Of a stretch of 64,000 nt of DNA, positions 17,524 to 24,396 are shown one piece after another. The DNA is taken from NCBI RefSeq assembly GCF_026540895.1, contig NZ_JALNUR010000012.1, positions 28,575 to 92,574 on the forward strand. Direction: 5' to 3'. The translations under genes and the position numbers were made by a program. The notes under the pieces are model-generated. The model was not told the origin of the DNA. It saw only the letters and a list, made by a program, of their open reading frames with translations, and searched no databases. How positions within the stretch are numbered: position 1 is the stretch's first letter; each line of letters starts with the position of its first letter. The stretch comes from Sphingomonas sp. GM_Shp_1 (GTDB lineage: Bacteria > Pseudomonadota > Alphaproteobacteria > Sphingomonadales > Sphingomonadaceae).

Positions 17524-18768
17524 TCAGCCGAAGAGTTCGAGCTGTTCGGTCCTGGGCTTGACCAGCGGTTTCAGGTCCGCCCGCTCGGCCAGCGCGACGG
17601 GGCGCCAGTCCTCGGCGATCAGGAAGGGACGCAGCTTGGTGATCGACACGGTCAGCCGTGCGATATCCTCCAGCCGCAGCCGCCGCCATTTGCGGCTGGC
17701 GATGATCCGGTCCACCGCCTTCACCCCCAGGCCGGGTACGCGCAGCAGCATCTCGCGCGGGGCACGGTTCACATCGACCGGAAAATTCTGACGGAATTTC
17801 AATGCCCAGGCGAGCTTGGGATCGATGTCGAGCGGCAGCATCCCCGTCGCCTCGTCGGCGGCGGCGGCAACCTCGCGCGGTTGATAGTCGTAGAAGCGCA
17901 TCAGCCAGTCGGACTGATAGAGTCGATGTTCGCGCATCAGCGGCGGGCGCTGGAGGGGCAGCACGGCGGAGGCGTCCGGGATCGGGCTGAACGCCGAATA
18001 ATAGACACGACGTAAGGCAAAGCGGTCGTAGAGCGTCGCCGCGCGCCCGACGATGTCGCGGTCGGTCGCGGCGTCGGCGCCGACGATCATCTGGGTCGAC
18101 TGGCCCGCTGGTGCGAAGCCGGGGGCGGACTTGTACTTCTTGGCCGCGTCCTGCCGGTCGTCGATCGCGGTCTTCACCTCGGCCATCGCGCCCTCGATCC
18201 GGCCCGCATCCTTTTCCGGCGCAAGGCGACGCAACCCGCCGACCGTGGGCAGTTCGACATTGATCGACACGCGGTCGGCATGAACCCCGGCCAGCCGGAC
18301 CAGTTCGGGATCGGCGTCGGGAATCGTCTTCAGGTGAATATAGCCGCGGAAGCCATGATCCTCGCGCAGGGATCGCGCAACTTCGACGATCTGCTCCATC
18401 GTGTAGTTGGAGGACTTGATGATACCCGAGGAGAGGAACAGCCCCTCGATATAATTGCGCCGATAAAAGGCGAGGGTGAGGTTCACCACCTCCTGCGCCG
18501 TGAAGCGCGCGCGGCGAACGTTGGAGGATTTGCGGTTGATGCAATAATGGCAGTCGAAGACGCAGCTGTTGGTCAGCAATATCTTCAACAGCGAGATGCA
18601 GCGGCCATCGGGCGCATAGGCGTGACAAATGCCCATCCCCTCGGTCGAGCCGATCCCCTTGCCGTCGCGGCTGTCGCGTTTGGCCGTCCCCGACGAGGCG
18701 CAGGACGCATCATATTTCGCGGCATCCGCCAGGATCGCCAGCTTCTCACGGGTGTCGAGTTGCGCCAT
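17524..18768 (-). CDS. Putative DNA modification/repair radical SAM protein with C-terminal HhH
   Basis: 414 aa. Matches the TIGR03916 family that accompanies DUF4130/UdgX proteins. The radical SAM cluster motif is CX3CX2C at Cys69, Cys73, Cys76 (TNSCVFDCHYCINRK). The C-terminal helix-hairpin-helix RVPGLGVKAVDRIIASRKWR (about 343-362) suggests DNA binding. The family is known only from gene pairing and its reaction has not been established. The start is ATG 18768; an in-frame ATG at 18891 would add 41 residues of poor quality. Divergent from the DUF3298-like gene. Confidence 0.9.
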   Translation of the reverse strand: MAQLDTREKLAILADAAKYDASCASSGTAKRDSRDGKGIGSTEGMGICHAYAPDGRCISLLKILLTNSCVFDCHYCINRKSSNVRRARFTAQEVVNLTLAFYRRNYIEGLFLSSGIIKSSNYTMEQIVEVARSLREDHGFRGYIHLKTIPDADPELVRLAGVHADRVSINVELPTVGGLRRLAPEKDAGRIEGAMAEVKTAIDDRQDAAKKYKSAPGFAPAGQSTQMIVGADAATDRDIVGRAATLYDRFALRRVYYSAFSPIPDASAVLPLQRPPLMREHRLYQSDWLMRFYDYQPREVAAAADEATGMLPLDIDPKLAWALKFRQNFPVDVNRAPREMLLRVPGLGVKAVDRIIASRKWRRLRLEDIARLTVSITKLRPFLIAEDWRPVALAERADLKPLVKPRTEQLELFG

Positions 18769-18874
18769 TTGTTCGATATACGTTCTCACGGGTCGCCGAA
18801 CAAGGCGCAGGGAGCCGGTCATCGTCCGTACAGCCCGGCTGGTCCACTCATAGGGCGCATGAAGGGAGTGGACG

Positions 18875-19588
18875 ATGCGGAAGGTGATCATCGCGCTGGC
18901 GCTGTTGGGCGTGGCCGGACCGGTGGCGGCGCAGGTGGCGACGATCCGGACGAAGACGGCGGATTATGAGTTCACCTATCACTATCCCGCCGCCGTGGGC
19001 CGCATTCCGGCCCTGAAGCACAGGCTCGACGCCGAGGCCGCCGCCATTCGCCGGAAAACCGCGCGTGATGCAGCGTCGGACCGGCGCGAGGCGAAGGCGT
19101 CCGGTTTCCCCTTCCGTCCCTATTCCTATGTGAAGACCTGGAAGCAAGTGACGGACACGTCCCGTTTCCTCAGCCTGTCGAGCGACAGCTATCATTACAC
19201 CGGCGGCGCGCATGGCCAGCCCGCCTCTTCGGCGCTGCTGTGGGACAAGGCGGCGGGGCGGCGGCTGGAGACCAAGTCGGTCTTCGTTTCGGAGGCTGCG
19301 CTGCAAGCCGCGACCCGCACCGATTACTGCGCCCGCCTGAAGGCCGAGCAGATGCGGCGCAACCGGGGGGAATTGTCGTCGATGAACGCCTGCCCGCCGC
19401 TCAAGGACCTGACCCTGTTGCTGGGATCGAGCAACGGCCGGGCGATCGACCGGATCGGGTTGATCGCCGACCCCTATGTCGCGGGCTCCTATGTGGAGGG
19501 CAGCTATGAGGTGACCCTGCCGGTGACGCGGGTGGTCCTGGCGGCGGTGAAGCCCGCCTATCGCGCGGCCTTCGCGCCGGGGCGCTGA
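18875..19588 (+). CDS. Secreted DUF4163/DUF3298 (RsiV/PdaC-like) domain protein
   Basis: 237 aa with a signal peptide (MRKVIIALALLGVAGPVAAQ). The mature part has the two-part DUF4163 plus DUF3298 layout; the SSDSYHYTGGAHGQPASSALLW stretch contains the family motif TGGAHG. Relatives include lysozyme-binding RsiV and the PdaC accessory domain, so a role in binding cell-wall or polysaccharide is possible but not shown. No membrane segment beyond the signal. Confidence 0.8.
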   Translation: MRKVIIALALLGVAGPVAAQVATIRTKTADYEFTYHYPAAVGRIPALKHRLDAEAAAIRRKTARDAASDRREAKASGFPFRPYSYVKTWKQVTDTSRFLSLSSDSYHYTGGAHGQPASSALLWDKAAGRRLETKSVFVSEAALQAATRTDYCARLKAEQMRRNRGELSSMNACPPLKDLTLLLGSSNGRAIDRIGLIADPYVAGSYVEGSYEVTLPVTRVVLAAVKPAYRAAFAPGR

Positions 19589-19653
19589 ACCTGGCGGCCT
19601 TGCCACCCGCCGCGATCGCGATACGGTCGCGGGGTGGTGACAAGGAGGACCCG

Positions 19654-20115
19654 ATGGACATCAGGCAGGACGACCCGAACGCACCCTATGTCGCCGATCT
19701 GCTGGCGCTCCATTTGCGCGAATTGCGGGGGGTGATGGAAGAATATGCCTTCGCGCTCGACGCCTCGGGCCTGTCGGCACCGGAGGTGACCTTCTGGACG
19801 GCGTGGGAGGGGGCGGCGCTGGTCGGCTTCGGCGCGCTGAAGCAACTCGACCCGCGCCATGGCGAAGTGAAGTCGATGCGCGCCGCCCCAGAGGCGCGCG
19901 GCAAGGGCGTGGGACGCGCGCTGCTCGTCCATATCGTCGGCGAGGCACGGGGGCGGGGCTATGACCGCCTCAGCCTGGAAACCGGCACGGCCCCGCTCCA
20001 CGCGCCCGCCGTCTCGCTCTACCGCAGCGCGGGGTTCGTGCCGTGCGAGGCGTTCGCGGACTATGCGCCCAGCCCGCATAACCAGTTCTTCGCGCTCGAT
20101 CTGCGGGCGGGATGA
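19654..20115 (+). CDS. GNAT family N-acetyltransferase
   Basis: 153 aa acetyl-CoA-dependent transferase. The acetyl-CoA binding motif is in MRAAPEARGKGVGRALLVHI (Q/RxxGxG/A form: RGKGVG). Also visible are GFGALKQLDPRHGEVKSM and YRSAGFVPCEAFADY. An AAGGAGG site at 19642-19648 precedes the ATG at 19654, so the longer in-frame start at 19600 was rejected. The stop overlaps the start of the broken GFA gene. The substrate is unknown; it resembles YafP/ElaA-type small-molecule acetylases. Confidence 0.88.
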   Translation: MDIRQDDPNAPYVADLLALHLRELRGVMEEYAFALDASGLSAPEVTFWTAWEGAALVGFGALKQLDPRHGEVKSMRAAPEARGKGVGRALLVHIVGEARGRGYDRLSLETGTAPLHAPAVSLYRSAGFVPCEAFADYAPSPHNQFFALDLRAG

Positions 20116-20431
20116 TAGGGATGAGCGGGATGAGCGACATGGTGCCGGGATGCTGCCATTGCGGGGCGGTCCGTTTCGAGGCGAAGCTGACGGCGGGGTT
20201 CGACACGGTCCGGCGCTGCACCTGTTCCTGTTGCCGGATGCGGCATCTACCCATCATCAGCGGCGATCGAATCCCGATCAATATGGCGTCAACGTCGCCT
20301 GTCTGAAGGGGGTGCCGCCCTTCGATTTCGCCGAGGTTCCGGTCAATGACGGGGTGAACCACCCCAGCGACACGCACCAACCGTCACGGCTGGCCGGGGT
20401 GCTTCGCTTCGTCCCGGACGAACCGGCATAG
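20112..20431 (+). pseudogene. GFA/CENP-V family gene with internal deletion and frameshift
   Basis: The 5' part in one frame encodes CCHCGAVRFEAKLTAGFD and RRCTCSCCRMR, the first zinc-binding part of the glutathione-dependent formaldehyde-activating (GFA) fold. From about 20245 the family sequence continues in another frame as THHQRRSNPDQYGVNVACL, GVPPFDFAEVPVNDGVNHPS and LAGVLRFVPDEP. From my memory of the family, some 35-40 residues between RMR and THHQ (with a CxxC) are missing. So both a deletion and a frameshift have occurred, and the gene is very likely dead. Overlaps the GNAT stop. Confidence 0.82.
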
Positions 20432-20477
20432 GGGCGGCAGGCTTGTGAGGCGGAGATGCTGCTGAACGAGGTGGCCG

Positions 20478-20555
20478 TATGACATGGAATCGGCCTGAGC
20501 CGAGCCCCTCCCCTGAAGGGGAGGGGTGGATCAACCTGATGTCATTCCGCTCTAA
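20478..20555. repeat. Palindromic repeat, family C, short copy
   Basis: Begins gacatggaatcgg, centre gagcccctcccctgaagggg, ends gatgtcattccgctctaag. Its two ends match, in reverse, both ends of the larger element at 59423-59646, where extra material is inserted in the centre. Confidence 0.7.
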
Positions 20556-20569
20556 GCGAAGCCGCCAAC

Positions 20570-20720
20570 CTTTTTGCGCGCAGAGCCGCGGAGGCGCAGA
20601 GAAAATATGCTCCTGAAGCAGCGCGCCTCACGAAATCATCGGACGGCAAAAATGGACTGGTGTCGCCTCGGGCACGACATCTCTGCGTTCTCCGCGCCTC
20701 CGCGCGAACATATTCTTCGC
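20570..20720. repeat. Inverted repeat pair of the cgcggaggcgcagaga family
   Basis: cgcggaggcgcagaga at 20587-20602 pairs with tctccgcgcctccgcg at 20699-20714 (15 of 16 positions). Between them about 95 bases show no reading frame. With the family C element it fills the 303-base gap before the UVR gene; nothing else was seen there. Confidence 0.65.
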
Positions 20721-20734
20721 GTCCCGCTCCAACT

Positions 20735-21007
20735 TTAACCCTGACGCCGACCGCGTCCTTTGGTCATCGGGTCGGGCTTTTTGGGCGGCACCCAGCCTTC
20801 GGGGCGTTCCGGCCGGGACTGGCTGGTGCCCAGACCCATTGCGCCGGGTTGCTGTCGGGTCAGGCCGCTGGTGTCGACCGCCATATCCTCCGCCCCGCCG
20901 CGCAACAGGTTGATCTGGTCGCGCAGCGCCCGCGCTTCCTCGAAATCGAGGCGTTCGGCGGCGGCCTCCATCCGGTGGCGCAGCTCTTCGATGGTAGGAC
21001 CGGTCAT
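20735..21007 (-). CDS. UvrB/UvrC motif-containing small protein
   Basis: 90 aa. Residues about 4-32 (TIEELRHRMEAAAERLDFEEARALRDQI) form the UVR helical hairpin known from UvrB and UvrC. The rest is low-complexity and Pro/Lys-rich, ending PMTKGRGRRQG. A role in DNA repair or in binding a UVR partner is possible; none is shown. It is 14 bases downstream of mnmA on the same strand and probably co-transcribed. Confidence 0.82.
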   Translation of the reverse strand: MTGPTIEELRHRMEAAAERLDFEEARALRDQINLLRGGAEDMAVDTSGLTRQQPGAMGLGTSQSRPERPEGWVPPKKPDPMTKGRGRRQG

Positions 21008-21021
21008 GCCGGAACAACGCG

Positions 21022-22128
21022 TCAGGCGGCGATGCGTGCCGCCTCGGTCTGCGCGATCCAGCCGCCGCCCAGCACCCGGTCGCCATCATACAGCACCGCC
21101 GCCTGGCCGGGCGACACGCCATATTCGGGCGTTTCGAAGACCAGCCGGTCGCCGACCATGCGGGCGGGCACGGGCTTCGCCATCGAGCGGACCTTGGCGA
21201 AGAGCGGGCCGTCCAGCGGACCCAGCACGTTCATGGCCGCAAGCCGCGCCGCCTCGACCGCCAGCGCGGTGCGCGGGCCGACGACGACGCGCTTGGTATC
21301 GGGCTCCAGCCGGACGACATAGAGCGGCTCGGGGCTGCCCCCGATCTCCAGCCCGCGTCGCTGGCCGACCGTATAGTGGATCAGCCCGCGATGCTCGCCC
21401 AGCTTCGCGCCCGCCAGGTCGACGATGTCGCCGCGCGTATCCGATTCCGGACGCAATTTCTTCACGAGCCCCGCATAATCGCCATCGGGGACGAAGCAGA
21501 TATCCTGGCTGTCGGGCTTGGCCGCGACGCTCAAGGACAGTTCGGCGGCGATCTCGCGCACCCGCGACTTGGGCAGGGCGCCCAGCGGGAAGCGCAGAAA
21601 GTCCAACTGCGCTTGCGTGGTGGCGAACAGGAAATAGCTCTGGTCGCGCGCGGGATCGGCCCCGCGATGCAGTTCCGCGCCCCCCCGGCCCTCGATCCGG
21701 CGGACATAATGGCCGGTCGCCAGGCAGTCCGCGCCCAGATCGCGGGCGAGCTTCAGCAGGTCGGTGAATTTCGGCCCCATATTGCACTGGACGCACGGTA
21801 TGGGGGTGCGCCCGGCGAGATATTCGTCGGCGAAGCGGTCGACCACCTGGGTGCGGAAGCTGTCTTCGTGATCGAAGACATAATGCGCGATGCCGAGGCG
21901 ATCGCACACCGCGCGCGCGTCGCGAATGTCGCGCCCGGCGCAGCAGGCCCCGGCGCGGCCCACCGCCTCGCCATGGTCATAGAGTTGCAGGGTAACGCCG
22001 ATGGTTTCGGCCCCGGTCGCATGGGCGAGCGCCGCCACGACCGAGCTGTCGACGCCGCCCGACATCGCCACCACGATCCGACGCGCCCGAGGATCGCCCC
22101 CAAGCTGAAAGTCCACCATTTGCTCCAT
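21022..22128 (-). CDS. mnmA: tRNA-specific 2-thiouridylase MnmA
   Basis: Thiolates uridine-34 in the anticodon of Lys, Glu and Gln tRNAs, using ATP and a persulfide. 368 aa. The PP-loop SGGVDSS is at 23-29, the first catalytic cysteine is in IPCVQCN and the second in [10 protein letters not shown]; the C-terminal beta-barrel includes [16 protein letters not shown] and [19 protein letters not shown]. Start ATG at 22128. The upstream 22-base tandem repeat lies about 40 bases before it. Confidence 0.96.
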   Translation of the reverse strand: MEQMVDFQLGGDPRARRIVVAMSGGVDSSVVAALAHATGAETIGVTLQLYDHGEAVGRAGACCAGRDIRDARAVCDRLGIAHYVFDHEDSFRTQVVDRFADEYLAGRTPIPCVQCNMGPKFTDLLKLARDLGADCLATGHYVRRIEGRGGAELHRGADPARDQSYFLFATTQAQLDFLRFPLGALPKSRVREIAAELSLSVAAKPDSQDICFVPDGDYAGLVKKLRPESDTRGDIVDLAGAKLGEHRGLIHYTVGQRRGLEIGGSPEPLYVVRLEPDTKRVVVGPRTALAVEAARLAAMNVLGPLDGPLFAKVRSMAKPVPARMVGDRLVFETPEYGVSPGQAAVLYDGDRVLGGGWIAQTEAARIAA

Positions 22129-22166
22129 GCGCGCCCCATACGCCTTTCGCGCGCGGCTTGCAAAGC

Positions 22167-22232
22167 GAGCGGCCTGCGGGCGAAGAACGAGCGGCCTGCG
22201 GGCGAAGAACGAGCGGCCTGCGGGCGAAGAAA
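22167..22232. repeat. Three tandem 22-base units upstream of mnmA
   Basis: gagcggcctgcgggcgaagaa repeats three times: 22167-22188, 22189-22210 and 22211-22232, the third differing only in its last base. It lies in the mnmA leader or promoter region on the minus strand. 22 bases is not a multiple of three. Confidence 0.9.
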
Positions 22233-22315
22233 AAGCGGAAAATGCCCCCGCCCTTTACCCGACTTTCATATCCGCCCGATAACAGGGTCGTTCACGATCG
22301 GGATGGATTGCGCTT

Positions 22316-22546
22316 TTGGACCTGAGCTTCAACCGCTTTGACCGGGATGCCGAACTGACGGTGCTGCCGCCCGATCTGGCGGTGTTGATGGTCGGCGCGA
22401 CCGCCCGGCAGGCTGCCAGCCGGACGGCGGCGGTGCAGGCGGGATTCGTTCGCGGCACGGCGGACCCCGTGTTGTTCGCGCCGCTCGACGGCGCGTTCAA
22501 CGGCCCCATGGCGCGTCATCTGGCCCGATGGAGTAAGAGTGAATAA
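22316..22546 (+). CDS. Small hypothetical protein
   Basis: 76 aa, from a TTG start at 22316 because no ATG is in frame. Sequence has a hydrophobic patch (LPPDLAVLMVGAT) and a basic tail, without a signal peptide or known domain. Acceptance rests on reading-frame length and position only, so it may be spurious. The stop overlaps the CtrA-like box at 22540-22555. Confidence 0.4.
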   Translation: MDLSFNRFDRDAELTVLPPDLAVLMVGATARQAASRTAAVQAGFVRGTADPVLFAPLDGAFNGPMARHLARWSKSE

Positions 22547-22555
22547 AGCATTAAC
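22540..22555 (+). promoter_or_regulatory. Near-consensus CtrA box upstream of sciP
   Basis: Reads TGAA-N7-TTAAC, one base from the CtrA consensus TTAA-N7-TTAAC (spacer taaagca). It is 85 bases before the sciP ATG. CtrA activates sciP in Caulobacter, so the position fits, but the match is only a single box and is not proven. Confidence 0.45.
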
Positions 22556-22639
22556 CTTTCGACTTTAGGTGATGTTCAACCGCGTGTGTCAGGTCCGCCG
22601 TTACAGACGACATGGGGTAGGGAGCCCCGGTGAGGTTGT

Positions 22640-22942
22640 ATGATGATCGAGAACCAGAAGATCCGTCCTGCGAAAGTGATCGGGCCGCTCGGCGAACCGC
22701 TGACGCTCGAATCGCTCCCGCCGCCCAGCACGACCCGATGGGTGGTCCGTCGCAAGGCGGAAGTGGTCGCGGCGGTGAACGGCGGTCTCCTCTCGGTCGA
22801 CGAAGTCTGCGATCGCTATGGCCTTACGGTGGAGGAATTCGCCGGGTGGCAGCGCGCGATCGACCGGTCGGGCATGCCGGGCCTGCGCGTCACCCGCATC
22901 CAGCATTATCGCTCGCTCTATGAGCGCCAGCAGAAATACTGA
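22640..22942 (+). CDS. sciP: CtrA inhibitor SciP (DUF1153)
   Basis: Small protein that binds CtrA and blocks its transcription-activating role late in the alphaproteobacterial cell cycle. 100 aa, with strong family conservation: KVIGPLGEPLTLESLPPPST, TRWVVRRKAEVVAAVNGGLL, RYGLTVEEFAGWQRAIDRSG, GLRVTRIQHYR. A helix-turn-helix-like fold is expected in the middle. Start at ATG 22640 (a second ATG follows immediately). The CtrA-like box lies upstream. ctrA itself is not in the window. Confidence 0.95.
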   Translation: MMIENQKIRPAKVIGPLGEPLTLESLPPPSTTRWVVRRKAEVVAAVNGGLLSVDEVCDRYGLTVEEFAGWQRAIDRSGMPGLRVTRIQHYRSLYERQQKY

Positions 22943-23011
22943 GCACGAAATTAAAAACGATCGCATCGTTGACAATGTGAAAACGCTTCATCGAATTGAT
23001 GGTACGGGCAC

Positions 23012-23039
23012 GGAACAATAACCGCCATTCGCACGTCTT
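23012..23039 (+). promoter_or_regulatory. Possible EcfG-type general stress promoter of the GlsB-like gene
   Basis: GGAAC at 23012-23016, 17 bases, then CGTCTT at 23034-23039. The general stress sigma factor EcfG of alphaproteobacteria uses GGAAC-N16/17-CGTT, so the -10 has one mismatch. It ends 41 bases before the ATG, a sensible distance. Confidence 0.4.
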
Positions 23040-23080
23040 CCCCCCGTGTCCCGCTCGCGGGCCCAACGGAGGGAAAGACA

Positions 23081-23338
23081 ATGGGTATTATCCTGTGGCT
23101 TATCATCGGTGGTGTCATTGGCTGGCTGGCCAGCATCATCATGCGCACTGACGCCCAGCAGGGCATTTTCCTGAACATCGTCGTCGGTATCGTCGGCGCG
23201 TTCATCGGCGGCCTGATCTTTTCGGGTGGTTCGATCAACAACGCGGGTCTGACGCTGACCTCGTTCCTCGTTTCGCTGCTGGGTGCCGTCATCCTGCTGG
23301 CGATCGTGAACCTCGTTCGTCGCGGTCGGGTGCGCTAA
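23081..23338 (+). CDS. GlsB/YeaQ/YmgE family stress-response membrane protein
   Basis: 85 aa with three hydrophobic segments and glycine zippers (IIGGVIGWLASIIM, VGIVGAFIGGLIF, SLLGAVILLAIVNLV), the usual family form. Members are small inner-membrane proteins induced by stress; a precise function is not established. A strong site (ggagggaaag) precedes the ATG. Followed by a rho-independent terminator. Confidence 0.93.
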   Translation: MGIILWLIIGGVIGWLASIIMRTDAQQGIFLNIVVGIVGAFIGGLIFSGGSINNAGLTLTSFLVSLLGAVILLAIVNLVRRGRVR

Positions 23339-23366
23339 GCACTTACTCGCTCTGAGCGGAATCAAA

Positions 23367-23397
23367 AGGGCCGTCCGGGAAACCGGGCGGCCCTTTT
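23367..23397 (+). terminator. Rho-independent terminator of the GlsB-like gene
   Basis: gggccgtccgg, loop gaaa, ccgggcggccc, then ttttt. A GC-rich stem with a T-run, 29 bases after the stop, and placed where the convergent SIMPL gene also ends. Confidence 0.9.
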
Positions 23398-23456
23398 TCG
23401 TATATCGGGTATGGGCGATGCCCCCTCCGCCACGCGGGCGGAGGGGGCGGGCCGGA

Positions 23457-24203
23457 TCAGTTCAGCAGGAAGCGGACCGAGACATTGACCGTCACGTCCC
23501 GTTCACCCGGCGCGATGCTGGTCTTGGCCATGGCGTCGGAGGCCATCGCGCGTGCCATCATCATCGGCCGCTCCGGCCCACCCGCGTCCGCGCCGTTCTC
23601 GGTGATCGACACGATCCGCGCGACGCGCATTCCCGCCGCCTTGGCATAAAGCTCGGCGCGCGCGCGGGCCTTGGCGACGGCATCAGTACGCGCCTCGTCC
23701 AGCGCGGCATCGGGCTTGTCGATCGACAGGTTGGGGCCGTCGATCTGGTTGGCGCCCTGCGCCACCAGCGCGTCCAGCACCGTGCCGGACTTGGCGATGT
23801 CGCGGAACCGGATGCTCAGCGTGTTGGTCGCCTGATATCCAGTGATGGTTGGCGGGACATTCTCGCCATAGCGATATTGCGGCTGAAGCTGGACGGTCGC
23901 GGTCTGGATGTCGCGGTCGGCGACGCCGGCCCGCTTCACCGCCGCCAGCACGCGCGCCATGCGCTGCGCATTGTCGCTCAGCGCCGCGGCGGCGGTCGCG
24001 CCCTGGCTGACCACGCCCGCGCGGATCGTCGCCAGGTCGGGCACCCGCGTCGTGCGCCCCTCCGCCGAAACGTCGAGGATCGTACCCGCCGCCGGGACCA
24101 GCGGCTCGACCGTGGTCGGGGCGGGCACCGACTGGGCGGCGACGCCCGACGCCATGGCGAGCGGAGCCAAGGCGGCGGAAAACAGGAATAATTTCATCAT
24201 CAA
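23457..24203 (-). CDS. SIMPL domain-containing (DUF541) periplasmic protein
   Basis: 248 aa, signal peptide (about 1-23, cleavage near VAAQS). The rest is a DUF541/SIMPL domain: GTILDVSAEGRTTRVPDLATI, YRYGENVPPTITGYQATNTL, DEARTDAVAKARARAELYA and a C-terminal beta strand NVSVRFLLN. The family has a periplasmic alpha/beta fold of unclear function. It is divergent from the RND pump, so it may share regulation with it. Confidence 0.9.
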   Translation of the reverse strand: MMMKLFLFSAALAPLAMASGVAAQSVPAPTTVEPLVPAAGTILDVSAEGRTTRVPDLATIRAGVVSQGATAAAALSDNAQRMARVLAAVKRAGVADRDIQTATVQLQPQYRYGENVPPTITGYQATNTLSIRFRDIAKSGTVLDALVAQGANQIDGPNLSIDKPDAALDEARTDAVAKARARAELYAKAAGMRVARIVSITENGADAGGPERPMMMARAMASDAMAKTSIAPGERDVTVNVSVRFLLN

Positions 24204-24308
24204 CTCCCTTTGATGCTGGCAAAGCCTTTGGCCGACCGCGCCGAAACGTGCGATGAACGCGTCCGGCGCATCTTAGAGCCGCCTTAATTCTCCCATACGC
24301 AAAGTCGC

Positions 24309-24338
24309 TTGAGTGCAGTGATGTATTTCTATAATACA
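24309..24338 (+). promoter_or_regulatory. Promoter with overlapping operator-like inverted repeat for the RND operon
   Basis: TATAAT at 24330-24335 is a perfect -10; TTGAGT at 24309-24314 could be a -35, though the 15-base spacer is short. The -10 lies inside the inverted repeat TGTATT-N5-AATACA (24322-24338), a form common for TetR-type repressors of efflux genes. It is 59 bases before the adaptor ATG. No regulator gene is nearby. Confidence 0.5.
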
Positions 24339-24396
24339 GCGGCGAATAGGCGCATCTGAGGCGTGGCCACGACATGAGGATGCGGATCGGGGATCG

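Noticed and set aside
20112..20431. Simple sequencing frameshift in the GFA gene
   Set aside because: A single-base error would not remove the central segment; both a deletion and a shift are needed.
22167..22232. CRISPR array
   Set aside because: Only three direct units with no spacers and no cas genes.
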